This document shows, piece after piece, positions 32,294-44,493 of a stretch of DNA of 64,000 nt. The position numbers and the translations under genes were made by a program. Below the pieces are notes generated by a model that searched no databases, was not told the DNA's origin, and saw only the letters and a program-made list of their open reading frames with translations. The stretch comes from Panax quinquefolius (taxonomy: Eukaryota; Streptophyta; Magnoliopsida; Apiales; Araliaceae), in contig CM035171.1 in NCBI GenBank assembly GCA_020205615.1, positions 24,493,741 to 24,557,740 of the forward strand, written 5' to 3'. Within the stretch, counting starts at the first letter, position 1. Every line of letters starts with the position of its first letter.

Positions 32294-33642
32294 TGTAAGA
32301 CCCCGAAAAATTTTTAAATAAAAAGGAATTTCCTTTATTTATTATTTTGAAATAGTAAGGGTTGATTTGATTAATGTGGATAGTTAAGGGTTAAATATGC
32401 AAATATTTCAAATTAAGCAAGTGGTTATAAAATATTCATTATCGTCGGGGAATATTCGTTTGGTCGTGGAATATTAAATCGTCGGGGAATATTAAATGCA
32501 ACCAGTAGCGACATGTGTGGGCCCCATAACGGAAAGTGATTGGATGAAGAAAACGCACAAATATAAGTTGTTTTTAAATAATGGCGTAGTTGTTACCGTT
32601 AATACTGTTGGAATACCCGGTGGTTAAAACACACTAATACGCGTTGTTGAGCAGTAGCATACGGTATTGCACCAATTATTGATTCTTACGTAAGAAGGCA
32701 CTACTCGATAATGGTTACTGATAATTCTTATTCGATATTTTATTGAGTTAATAATTCTTTGCGTTGATATTTTATATTCTTTGTTGTTTGATAATTGTCA
32801 TTACGGTATCTTTCATTATCGAAGAAATAATTCATATTATCTGAATAATATTATTAGATAACATTATTGGCAATGTCTAGAAAGTTACATCTAAGGAGAG
32901 GTTTGGTCACCTAATTGCTGCCGAAGAAGAAGAAATTCTTATTGAAAGCCCCTACTCCAGGAACCCGCACTGGTTGTCAATATTGTGATTACACATAATA
33001 TTATTTGTGAATAATTAATTATTGATTTATATGATGAGGAAAATATTGATTTTATGTGGATATAGATGGAGAAATTTTTTAAAATGACAATTGTTGAAAA
33101 TTAATATTTTATCTTTTTCTGATAAAATAATTCATTTAAATATATTATTTTAATAATATATTAACGGTAATATTTTTACAACGAATGGGGGATATATGAG
33201 TATACAAGGAGGAAGAGTATTTTTGTTGCAATAAATGTTTAAAACATGTTAAACATGTCGGTGGACCCCATTTATTGACTTAAATTTGATTATAGCCTGT
33301 AAAATCGACCGTTTGTGGATTTCGGTCAATTTCCATTTGGAATTTGGAAAAACTTTCTTCTGTAAAGTTGTAGAGAATTGAATTTCCTATAAAAACTCGC
33401 GAGATTCGAATTTTCTGATGAAAGGGCTATTTATTATGAATTATTGAAGTTAGAAGCTCAAAATAATTGATTTTTTGAAAGTTTTAATTATTTATTTTAT
33501 GAAAAACGTTTTTTCTTACTTTTCTAGAAGGTGGCATGTGGAAAATGCTAGTATCTGAATTCTAAGGTTGGCGTATGAATTTGATATATATATATATATA
33601 TTAATTTATTAAATTTTACGCTTTGGTGTTCTAGCGAATTTC

Positions 33643-33650
33643 TATAAATA
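33643..33650 (+). promoter_or_regulatory. TATA box of LTR D3
   Basis: TATAAATA in TTCTATAAATAGGGTGCTTAG, conserved in all D-type LTRs, followed by a leader with TCTCTCTCTATATTATC. Confidence 0.65.
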
Positions 33651-33929
33651 GGGTGCTTAGGTTAGAATTGAAAATCACACCGAAGCTGAAGTTTTCTCTC
33701 TCTATATTATCGGCGTATTCTTGTGAGTATTTTGAGTATACTTTGAGTATTGCTAGGCAGTGCAAGTTCCTTCAAAGACTATTATACACGGTATTCTAGC
33801 TAAAGTCTTGATCTTTTCGAGGTAAGGGATATTATTTTTTTTTGTAATGATATTATTTCTTCAATATCATTATGCTGAAATGTTGATCTGAAGTTTTTAT
33901 CAAATTTGGAACTTTTTCATATCGGAGTT

Positions 33930-34020
33930 ACTATTTATGAGTTACTATTCATGAGTTACTATTCACGAGTTACTATTCATGAGTTACTATTCACGAGTTA
34001 CTATTCACGAGTAATATTAA
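33930..34020 (+). repeat. 14-bp tandem array in LTR D3
   Basis: Six to seven tandem copies of GTTACTATTCATGA/GTTACTATTCACGA, the clearest example of the D-type array. Confidence 0.9.
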
Positions 34021-35112
34021 TGAAGCGTGAAGATTTTTTTGTGGAATTTCTATCTTTTGGTGTGGGAGTTACTATTCACGATACGGCACTATTCACGATA
34101 TCTGACACTATTCATAGAAAAATAAAATTTCTTCTTTTTGTCCAAAATATCTATACGGATACTAACTCGATTGTATCCATGTTTTGATCATTCTTGAATT
34201 TTACACCACTATGATTATTTTTGAGGTATTTTTGGATGTGGATAAAACCAAGTACGAATCCTTAATCCTTAATCCTTGTCATTTTGTTTCTTTGGATTCG
34301 TTTCTTTAAAAATATTTTTCATCATCCTCGGTCTTAAATGATGATATTATTGAATATCTTTGGCTTTTGTAGTGCAAAGATGAATGATTTCTGAAGAATA
34401 TCTTTGGCACGTAGTGCAAAAAGATGAGCAGTGTTGAGATGAACATGTGATTGATTAATATCTTTGGCTGTAGTGCAAAGATGAGCAGTGTTTAAATGAA
34501 CATGATTAATGATGAATATCTTTGGCTGTAGTGCGAAGATGAATATTTGATTCCGGATGTATATTGATTGATGTTACGAGAGGATAAAATATTGATGATG
34601 GATTTATTAAATTCATAGATTATAGTAGATTTCATTCTCTACGTAACTCTTCTATGAATTATTATTTCCATTGCGAATATTGATCCTGAAACTTGTTATT
34701 CATTGTATTCTATCGATTTTTCCTGTTGAAGACTAACGATAATTTGTTGTATATTATCTTAGTCATAATATTCTTTATTGGGCTAGATTGAGCTCACCCT
34801 TTTCCTTGTTGTTCCATTTTTCTTCTCGGGAGGCGAGAATGTAAGCGAGTACTAGTGGGGTATGGAATGAAGGTTCTAGAGAGAGTTGTTTAGTAGTCCT
34901 CACCATTTTTGTAAAATAATGAATCAATAATTATGATGGGGATTTATTTGCATGTGGATATTGTCTAGAAGACAATATTATATTTAAACTCACAGTATAT
35001 ATTGTCGTATTTCACACGACATTTGTATTATTGAAGTTGTAGTTTGCTTTTTGTACCATGTATTTGGCGACTCAGAATGGGTGTTGTGTATACCTATTTT
35101 GGGGGCGTCACA

Positions 35113-35336
35113 ATTATCATCCGTTTCATATTGTGAAATACCCGTTACATAAGATTCGAGAAGATCTTACTTGCGAGGAGGAGGCTGAGGCAATTCTAGA
35201 TCGTCAAGAACGGATTATGAGAAGGAAGACAATTCCTTTTGTTAAAGTCTTGTGGAAAAATCATTCGGAGCGAGAAGCTACCTGGGAGATGGAGAAGTCT
35301 ATTCGAGCGGAATATCCGCATCTTTTTGAAAATTAG
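35113..35336 (+). pseudogene. pol: Element A' integrase C-terminus and chromodomain-like tail
   Basis: Resumes the A' frame after the solo LTR (YHPFHIVKYPLHKIRE) and ends at the same stop as element A, with IPFVKVLWKNHSEREATWEME. It differs from A by a few substitutions only. The coding tail is in good shape although the gene is split. Confidence 0.92.
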
Positions 35337-35372
35337 GTATGTTCTATTCTTTTAATTCTGGGGACGGAATCC

Positions 35373-35390
35373 TTTTTAAGGGGAAGGTGA
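35373..35390 (+). other. Polypurine tract of A'
   Basis: TTTTTAAGGGGAAGGTGA, identical to that of element A, abutting the LTR start at 35391. Confidence 0.85.
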
Positions 35391-35668
35391 TGTAATACCC
35401 AATAAAATAATAAAATATTTATGTAAGATTTAAAATATTTAATTGGGCTTTCCTTATGTTTGGGTCAGATTCTATTTAATTTATATGGACCATAATAAGT
35501 AAAGGATTGTATTAATTTGGGCTTTTAAATTAATTGGGTCTAAATAATATTTGTGTAATTTTAAACCCTAATAAAATTAAGGGTATTAATAAAATATATT
35601 AATTAGTAAATAGATAACAAAAAACCTAATCTCAGTCTCGCGGTACGTAATTGAAGAAAAGGGAATGC
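35391..35668 (+). mobile_element. Truncated 3' LTR of A'
   Basis: The first 278 bp of an A-type LTR, matching 10996 onward. It breaks at GGGAATGC, where the minus-strand LTR B4 begins. The remainder of this LTR is not found at the other end of the chimera (47900). Confidence 0.92.
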
Positions 35669-36729
35669 TGTGACGCCCCCAAAATTAGGTATACATCACC
35701 CATCTTGGGTAGTCAGATACATGGTATGTAATTTAAATACAACTTACTAATATAATGCGTCAGGTGTACAATACGACATAAAGCGTGAGTTTGAATACAA
35801 ATATTATCTACTAGATATTATACAAACTCAAAAAGAGTCCTCATTACAATTACTTATCACACTATTTCACGAATAGTGATGACTACTAATGCTATCCTCT
35901 CGGACCATTACTCCGTTCCCAGGACTCGTCTCGACTATGTTCTTATTTTCGAAGAGAAAAAGTGAAAGAAAGGGTGAGCTCAACTAGCCCAAAGAAGAAA
36001 TATTATGACTAAGATAATGCGAGACTAAATTATCATTAGCCTTCAACGATTGTTAAACCGATAAAATATAATAAACATCAAGTTTAAGCTGCAATGAACA
36101 AGCAATCTATTAAAAGAGTCAAGTAGAAAATAAAATCTACTATCTTTTATGATTTAAAAGGTTTTTCATCATTTGTTATAAATGAGACTAGAAACTTTAA
36201 TAAATAATCCACATCATCGAATCACCCCCGCACTTTTCTGCCGAGGATATTCTTTTAGTATCACGACCACAATTATTCATGCACTTATGGGCCAAGAATA
36301 GTTGTGTATTCATTAATGGTCATGATCATGCAAACAATCATCCATCAATGCACTACTGACCATCGAGGATTTTTACCACATCATTTTGTAACATTACGGT
36401 CATGATTACACAAGAATAGTCTCTCGGTCATAATCATACCAAGTCCATCTATGCACTACAAAGCCACAGATGACTTTAAAAAAAAATATATAAACATGAG
36501 GATGATGACAATGATATAAGAATTCAATAAAACAAGTTCAAGAATTATTTTATCCAGAATTATTATCGCGTCAAATTGTCAACATGATATTTGTTTTGTA
36601 GAGTAAAATTCAAGAATGATCGGAAGAATATTTCCATGAAAAGATCTTTGGATGAAACGCAAATATCAAGGATATTTTACTAATTTCATGGAGTATAGAA
36701 GTCAAAGTTTTAGCCAATTTGGGTATAAT

Positions 36730-37190
36730 AAAGAATGGAATAACAAAAGAAGTCACCATGCATGCGGTACATTTTGCATAGACAAAGTTATTCCAGCAGA
36801 ATAATAATAACGGAACCAGTCGGTGAAATTCACACCGCCGAGGATGTTCCAATGTAATAATAAAGATGGAACCGGATCCCGTGTAAAACACATGATAGGA
36901 TATTCCAGCGAGAATGATAAAGATGGAACCAGTCGGTGTAAAACACATGCATGACGGGATGTTCCAATAGAATAATAAAAGACGGAACCAGTGGGTGTAA
37001 AACACACATGATAGGATGTTCCAAATGTAATAATAATAAAAGCGGAACCGGTGGGTGTAAAACACTACGTACATGATGTTCCAATGCGAATAATAGAAGA
37101 ATGTCACCAAGTATTGGGTAAACCACGTATACGAAGTTATTCCAAGCAGTAATAATAATAATAAGCAATGGAATAACAACAGTTCTCTTC
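36730..37190 (-). repeat. ~60-bp tandem repeats in LTR B4
   Basis: About seven imperfect units, on the minus strand TTATTATT, TTGGAACATCC, a variable stretch with CATGTGTTTTACACC, GGTTCCG. Homologous to the arrays in B1 and B3 but with more copies than B1. Confidence 0.85.
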
Positions 37191-37364
37191 ATGAATAAGA
37201 AAGAATAACACCCTTACTTAAAGTACAACAAATAATATTCCCTACCTTAGAAGAACTCGAATATTGGCAAAGTGAAGTAGTAGAATACTTTTCTTCTTTC
37301 TCTCTATAGTTTCTCTCTCAGAGTTTGGGTGAATTCGTAAGAAAATAATGAAGGAATGAGCTTC

Positions 37365-37372
37365 TATTTATA
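37365..37372 (-). promoter_or_regulatory. TATA box of LTR B4
   Basis: TATAAATA on the minus strand in CCTATAAATAGAAGCTCATT, as in LTR B1. Confidence 0.65.
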
Positions 37373-38092
37373 GGAAAATAGAATGCATAGTAATTAATCC
37401 ATGAACGGTCCATTGATTTACTTTAATCTGACGGTCCATATTTAAAGCAAAATCTTTAAATAAAATATAATATATTCTATTTATATAAAACATTTTACTA
37501 TGCAAACACTATGCAACACTATGCAAAACACTATGCAACACTATGCATAATAAAATATAATATATTTTATTTATGAATAACTTTAATAAAGTATTTCATT
37601 TTATATATAAAAGATGTTTTACATTTTATTACGTTAATAATACTGAATAAAACAAAACGTCATTATCATTATAATAATTCATATTATTAATCGACAATAA
37701 TGGAATCAAACTGAGTGACTTCTCACATAAGCATCGATAATCAATACCGTGCTTCTATGCAACCACACGTATTCATCGTACTTTTTTACTACCGAGTAGT
37801 TCAACAAAGATCAGCGGTAAAACTTCCGCCCGTTATTTCAATAAAATATTTTTGTCGTTTTCTCAATCCGGCAATAATTACATTTGTAGGGTCCACCAAT
37901 GATTGGTAGTTATGCGAATATTCCCGCTAAACCGAATATTCCCCACCAATCGAATAATATAACCACTTGCATACTTTGCAAAATTTATAAATATTACCCA
38001 CAACTATAACATTATATCAAATTTATTCCATAATATTCAAAAATAATATTTATAGAAAATTCATCTTTATTTATAAAAGTGGGGTCTTACAA

Positions 38093-38106
38093 CCTCCCTT
38101 CTTATG
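38093..38106 (-). other. Polypurine tract of element C
   Basis: Minus strand AAGAAGGGAGGT directly upstream of TGTAAGACCCC. Confidence 0.82.
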
Positions 38107-39450
38107 AAATTTCGCCCTCGAAATTAGTGGTACGATACACGGTATATCGAAGAGGTAAGGATACCTTGATTTCATTTCAGATTCTAACTCCCAAGTCATT
38201 TCCTCAACATCGTGGTTCCTCCACAAAACTTTGACTTGAGGTATAACCTTGGAGCGTAGAATATGTTCTTTCTTATCCAAAATTTGCACAGGAACCTCTT
38301 CATACGTCAAATCTTTCGCTATTTCGTCCGGTTCTAACTCAATAATATGGTTCGGGTCTTTCACATATTTACGTAACATGGATATGTGAAAAACGTTATG
38401 AACACGAGATATATTTGGCGGTAAAGCAAGTCTATAGGCCACAGTTCCTACTCGATCGAGGATTAAAAATGGACAGATGAATCGAGGATTAAGTTTTCCT
38501 CTCTTTCCAAATCTTGTAACTCCTTTCCATGGAGCAACTCTTAACAACACATGATCTCCTATATCGAATTCCACGTCCTTTCGATGAAGATCAAGATAAC
38601 TCTTTTTGTCGATTTTGTGAGGTTTTTATCGTTGTCGGATCGTTTGAATCTTTTTTCCGTAGTCATGCGTATCAACTCCGATCCCAACAACGTTGCTTCT
38701 CCCCACCTCATCCCAAAGATCTTTCGAGAATGACACTTTCTTCCATACAACGCTTGAATGGAGCCATGCCAATACTTGCTTGATAAGCTGTTGTTGTTGA
38801 GGGAAAACTCCACCAATGGTAAGAACTTGTCCCAACTCCTTGAAATCAAGGACACGAGTCTTAATAGATCTTCAAGAGTTTGAATAGTCCTCTCCGATCG
38901 TCCGTCCGTCCCGAGGATGATATGCCGAAGCTAAATCGTAAGTCTGTGCCCATATCTTTTTGCAAACTAACCCAAAATCGTGAAGTGAATCTTGGGTCTC
39001 GATCGAAACTATGGATCTGCGGATACCATGCGCCTCTTACAATCTCGTTTATGTACATACTGAGCAAGACGTTCAAGTGTATAAGTTTCTCGATCGGAAG
39101 AAATGAGCGGACTTGGTCAATCTATCAACAATGACCCAAATCGCATCAATGCCTTGAGAAACCTTAGGAAGGCCGTGAACGAAATCCATGGTAATGTGCT
39201 CCCACTTCCATTCGGAATTTCAAGTGGTTGCAATGGACCTTTTGGTACTTGATGCTCCGCTTTAACTTCGCCGACAAGTTAGACACCTTAAGATAAGCAA
39301 ATTATATCTCTCTCTTCATATTGCTCCACCAAAATGTTTGACGAATATCATGATACATTTTGGTACTCCCGAGATGGATTGCAAAATGTGTGTCATGCGC
39401 TCCATCATGATATTATACTTTAAATCGTGGTCGTTAGGAACACAAAGTCC
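38107..39450 (-). pseudogene. pol: Element C integrase and chromodomain-like tail
   Basis: Minus-strand segments in several frames. They include HHCC remnants near 39330-39400, the catalytic core ([13 protein letters not shown] region near 39190, [10 protein letters not shown] near 39115, [15 protein letters not shown] near 39000), SERTIQTLE remnants near 38890, WDKFLPLVEF, EFDIGDHVLLRVAPWKG, PRFICPFLILDRVGTVAYRL, and QVKVLWRNHDVEEMTWELE at the tail. At least four frameshifts are present, and the normal stop codon frame is lost at the 3' end. Confidence 0.88.
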
Positions 39451-40980
39451 GGAGTTGACTCAAGTATTCCTTCTTCATCGATTCTTGCTTAGGCGATAAC
39501 ACCTTCTTGCACTTTCTTCCTCATACGCATCGTACCCAAGTCTCGTAGCTTGAGTAGCTTTAACTTTATCGATTAAAGTCGGTTTTACTCAGATATTCGC
39601 TATCATCACACGCGTCCTGAGTCTTTAACTCTATCTCCATCCTTTGCAAGTCACACAAAATGGGCTCTGCGTTGACAATAACGCACTCGTACTTGCATAT
39701 GATCTTCTACTTTCGCGCCTACTACTACGTTCGCTTTTTCGGGATGGTATTGGATGGTATGATCATAATCTTTCAACAGTTCAAGCCAACGTCGTTGTCG
39801 CATGTTGAGTTCCTTTTGAGTGAAGAAATATTTGAGACTTTTATGATCCGTAAAGATTTCCACTTTCTCCCCATACAAGTAATGCCTCCAAATTTTAAGT
39901 GCAAAGACAACAGCTGCCAACTCCAGATCATGAGTAGGATAATTCCTCTCAAGCGAGGCATAGGCTATAACTTTTCCATGTTGCATGAGAACATATCCCA
40001 ACCCTTTGCCCGAAGCATCACTGTAGATGACAAATCCCTCCGAGCCAGATGGTATTGTCAGAACAGGTGATGAAATAAGTCTCCTCTTGAGTTCTTGAAA
40101 ACTCTTCTCACATTCTTTGCTCCAACCGAACTTTGTATCTTTCGAAGTCAATTTGAGTCGATGGAGTAGCAATTCGAGAAAATCCTTCCACGAATCTCCG
40201 ATAATAACCATTAAATCGAGAAAGCTACGTGACTTGATGGCCATCGATTTAGGTTGTTCCCGACTTTGAATAGCTTCAATCTTTCTTTGGGTCAACAGAT
40301 ATTCCATGACTTGATACCACGTGCCCAAGGAATGCTACTTCTTCAAGCCAGAACTCGCATTTCTTCAACTTGGCATAAAGCTTATATTCACGAAGCTTTT
40401 GGAATGTGGTCATTAATAAAGACGACCACAAAGTGATCTAAATATTCCTTGAATACTCGGTTCATCATATCCATGAAGGCAGCAGGAGCATTAGTCAATC
40501 CAAAGGACATGACTAGGAATTCATAATAATGCCCAAGTTAGTTCCGTCTTTGGAATGTCGGTTCTAATCTTCAATTGGTGATATCCGAAACGAAGATCTA
40601 TCTTTGAAAAGAATTTGGCTCCTTGCAACTGGTCAAACAGGTCATCAATACGTGGCAATGGATACCTATTTTTGATGGTGACATGATTCAACTCCCGATA
40701 ATCAATACAAAGTCGCATACTCCCATCTTTCTTCTTCACGAATAGAGCAGAGCACCCTAAGGAGAAGTACTAGGACGAATAAAGCCAATGTCTAACAATT
40801 CCTGTAGTTGGGTCTTTAACTCTCGAAGTTCAATAGAGCCATTTGATATGGGGCTTTGAAATAGGTTTTGTCTGGGGTTCAAGGTCGATACAAAATTTAA
40901 TTTCACGCCCGGGGTAGGCTGGGAAGTTCTTCGGGAATACGTCAGAAATTTATTAACAATAGAAATATCGCTCAAAACTC
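39451..40980 (-). pseudogene. pol: Element C reverse transcriptase and RNase H
   Basis: RNase H is in one open frame (39651-40328, minus): [66 protein letters not shown], and [12 protein letters not shown] segments are [18 protein letters not shown] and [17 protein letters not shown] at 40521-40739. The active-site box near 40409-40422 reads VVVFINDH, where active copies have FIDD, so the first Asp is Asn as in element B. Small deletions break the frame before and after the box. Confidence 0.9.
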
Positions 40981-42421
40981 GGCGTATTTTTGTTTAAATC
41001 GTGACATGAGCTAAGAAAGCTTGACATCCATTTTTCAATAAACGAATAGCTTTATGGCTTGAGATGACCATGATTGATTTTAATGGTTTGGTCGTTTGAA
41101 TTCGCATAATAGGTTGATTAGGAATATGAAAGCTAACAACCTTACTTAAAACAATCAATTTTTGCATGATAAGTAGTTAACCAATCAATCCCTAAAATCA
41201 CGTCAAATGCAAGTATTTTAATGAAATAAGATCGACGGGTAATGTGAGGGTACCGATTTGAACCAAACAAGACTTATAAGCAAAGTGGATGTAATGAAGG
41301 TTTCTCCCAACGGAGTTTCCACAGATAAGTCAAAGTCTAATTTCTCCGAGTCAAATTTAATCGATGAGCGCAAGTAGGAGAAATAAAGAATGGGTAGAAC
41401 CGGTATCAAATAAAGTATAGACTTCATTAGAGTTTATGATAAGCTTACCCGTGATGACCTCATTCGGGTTCCTTCTCTCGGGAGGTCACAACAAACGCTC
41501 TCCCTTGCACTCTGGGTTTTGACTTTTCAGGACGACCTTTGGTGCCTCCATCCTAGTTGAATTTGTCTTGATAAACGACAAAATTGAGCCAAGTGACCTT
41601 CTCTTCCATAATTATAACATGCTTTGGACGACATGGCGCGATTTGGTGATGTGTCCTCTCCTCCGTATTTGAAGCATATGATAGGTGGTCTTTCTCCTTC
41701 CTTAACAACGAAAGTCTTTGGTCTTGACGTCTTTCCATCATTGTTGAATCTCCGTTTCTTGAAATGTCCATTCTTATTGTTTTGGCCCGATTACCACCAA
41801 GTGGTTACCATCTCGACACATTGATTCCTCCACGCTTGTTGTCCCCGCTCGATGACTACTCTCATTGGTATTATAATTTTGCTTACCGCTCTCTTTTAGT
41901 TACGTTGACTCGTTATCGCGCTCCACTAAGCGAGCCCTATTTACAACATCCGCATACAAACACGGTTTATGAGAAATAAGATGTTGACGTATCTCCGACT
42001 TCAAACCTCTTAAAACATTCGCGCCATTCTTTCTTCATTATCCACCAAGTGGGATGTAAATCGTGATAACTCCGCAAATTTTGCCTCGTATTTGCGATAC
42101 GATCATATTGTTTTGTTCTAACTTGATAAACTCCACCTCCTTCATGTGGTAATACTTTCGTGAAAGTATTTTTCGTTGAATGACTCCCTGGAACTTCTCC
42201 CAAGATATCTTGAAGACAATGAGTTGAGTACGTTTCTACCGATTCCCACCAAAGAATCGCCTCTCGCGCGCAATATAAAGGCGTGAAAGGAACTTTTGCT
42301 CCTAAGAGCATCCTAAGATATCAAATATCTTGGTAATCTGCTTTATCCATGCTTCCGCCAGAAGTGGTTTTGGCTCTCCCTTAAACTCCGGTGGTCCCAG
42401 CTCCTTGAATTGTTTAGTTGG
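40981..42421 (-). pseudogene. Element C protease and gag, 5' truncated
   Basis: Protease lies at about 41030-41440 (ETPLGETF, ILGIDWLTTYHAK), with the DTG region damaged. Two degenerate knuckles follow at 41590-41690, with Tyr replacing Cys in both. Gag capsid fragments lie at 41967-42311 (VPFTPLYCAREAILWWESVE, MKKEWRECFKRFEV). The sequence reaches KQFKELGPPEF near 42390-42415 and ends at the foreign LTR at 42422. The gag N-terminus, primer site and 5' LTR of this element are absent. Confidence 0.85.
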
Positions 42422-44493
42422 TGTTAAATTATTCTAATTGGTTGTAAATGTGAGCAATCATGTTTATGATAGTTGTATATTTATTTTACGTGTTGATATT
42501 CTTCATCTACATTGGGTGAAATTTGTGTTTGTTAGGCTAAAGTCGCCATCGTTCTTGTCGTGTGTTCTGCGTGCAATACGAATCTTAGAGTGCGATTCTT
42601 GATACCAAGGAAGAAAGCAAGTAAATTGCGTCGGCTTGCAGTTCTTAATTGGTCCTAAGCCTTTTGTATATAGGCGTATGCTACCATACCTTGGTTTGAG
42701 ATTCTGACTTATGCTATTTCTGCAGATTTGGGAAAACGTCATAACATGGTCTGAAACTGTGTTAGCATGTTAAATGTGTAATGTTAAGGTTAACATAACA
42801 TAGTGAATTGTGGTTAGTAAGTTCAAGGTTGCAAAAATGATTAGTAAAACGAGAACGCGTTATGTGATAACTTAGTTTATACAATGAACGTTAGTTAAGT
42901 GTTGTGATGATTAAAATTTGGGACTTTTGAACTGTAAATGGTAGCATAAGACTTGTGCTAAAATAACAAGTTTAGCTAGTAATGCGTTTTATATTGAAAA
43001 GTGAATATTAGTATGTCTAATAGATGTTGTGGTTTTAATACTATGTATAGGTGAACGTGAGTTTTAATATTTTAGCTTACGCTCGAGGCAAGTTTTCTAA
43101 CTCTACACTTTAGTTGAGCTAGTTCATTTATTACGTTGTGCAAGTTTTCTAACTCTACACTTTCGTTGAGTTAGTTATATTATTACATTGTATAACTTCA
43201 TGTTTTTGATTGAGCAAGCTTTTTTTTCTTAACTGTTATTGAATAAGTCAATTATTCCTAAAGTTCATTCGAGCAAACTCTAACTCTAATGTTATTGGAA
43301 ATTCTTATTGATTGATTCATTCTAACTTGTTTACAATTAAGCAAGTTTCTTAAGTTCTATTATTGTATAATGAACGTAGTTTTGAACTCTCGTCTCTATT
43401 ATTGAACTGTTTTAATTCTTTGCATGAGTTAATACATTGTTGGGCAAGCTTTTAGTTTCTAGCTTGCTATCAGTTAAATGCACGTTCAGGAATATCATTC
43501 TAATGTTATAAGACTCGAACCTTAGCTTATTTTATTATTCAAGCAAAGATTTACCATTTTATTCATTTATTGAATGCTTATGCTATATAATTATTTCAAG
43601 CATGAGTTGATATGTAGAATCAGTTCATTTTTGATTCTCAAATGTTCTAAGATATGTTGTTACTAAAAAACTATTGTATTATCAAGCATTGTTGATTCAA
43701 CTAGTTCCCTAGTTGATGATCATTAAACTTCAATTACCATTGAAAGCTTATCCAAACCAAACTTTCTTTGGTGCGGACTTGTACTCTAAATACTGAGATG
43801 AACAACCCTATGTTTAGGGGTTTACGCTTAGCTAGCGTTGAAATGGTTGTGCACAATACATTGTACGAAGGATTGATCCCCCTAAGTATGTGGAGTCCTT
43901 ATAGTCATATGACTGTTAAAGTTAAAGTTGAAAGATTACTTATAACTGTGGACATGGTTCATGGTCATTTGACCCTCAGTGGTATATTTAAGAATGTTAA
44001 TAGAACAAATCATTCAGTTCTATTGAGCCTATGAATTGAAAAATGTTATAATGTTAATAGAACATATCATTTAGTTCTATTGAGCCTATTATTGGCAAAT
44101 GATGTAAAGATATTTATTTTTATTCCAAGTGAGCTTTGTTTGCTCACTCTTGCATATTTATACATTTACTGCAGCTATGGTTGAGAAGGTAGATAAATCT
44201 ACAACTAGCAAAGGAAAGGGAAAAATGTACAAGTGATGAAGACTTGTAATTTTGCTTTATCGTTATAATGATAGACTTTTAATAATGATGTGATGTAATA
44301 ATTTAATTTCCGCACTTGAATGATTGTATTAAAGGTTAGAGAACCCAGGAGATAATGTTTTTATTAAAGTAATCTTGTATGGGCAGGTTTTTATTATTCA
44401 ATTTATTATGGTTGGGTAGTTAGATATGAATGTTTTGATTACGTGAACACCAAATCTTGAGATAATTAAGTTCCGGGATTTAGGGGTGTTACA
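42422..44493 (+). mobile_element. LTR of a third gypsy-like family (X) at a gag-gag junction
   Basis: 2072 bp, TGTTAAATTATTC to TTAGGGGTGTTACA. A plus-strand LTR is suggested by the TG...CA ends, the GGGTGTTACA finish shared with A-type LTRs, and a GTGAGCTTTGTTTGCTCACT block before the end. Flanking pentamers are GTTGG and GTTCC, so they do not match. Gag from two different elements lies on either side. A partial duplication of a unit with GCAAGTTTTCTAACTCTACA occurs at about 43089-43200. No convincing protein is encoded. Confidence 0.65.

Larger units (their letters stand above)
32294..35112 (+). mobile_element. D-type solo LTR (D3) inserted in A'
   Basis: 2819 bp, TGTAAGACCCCGAAAAAT to TTTTGGGGGCGTCACA, with perfect ATTAT duplications and an empty-site comparison from element A. 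This is the only plus-strand D-type copy and defines the full D-type LTR. It carries the GTTACTATTCACGA array (about 33930-34090) and the hairpin array (about 34340-34540). Confidence 0.96.
35669..38092 (-). mobile_element. B-type LTR (B4), 3' LTR of element C
   Basis: 2424 bp on the minus strand, TGTAAGACCCCACTTTT (38092) to TAATTTTGGGGGCGTCACA (35669). It is the most complete uninterrupted B-type LTR here and serves as the reference. The polypurine tract and pol follow at higher coordinates. The ~60-bp repeats at about 36730-37190 translate into long but meaningless open frames. Confidence 0.93.

Noticed and set aside
36610..37192. Long minus-strand open frames (189 and 120 codons) that could be read as a membrane protein
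   Set aside because: They coincide with the ~60-bp tandem repeats of a B-type LTR, overlap in two frames with similar repetitive composition, and show no family motif.
43768..44034. 88-codon plus-strand open frame
   Set aside because: It is inside LTR X, shows no domain, and no related frame is seen in the other LTRs.
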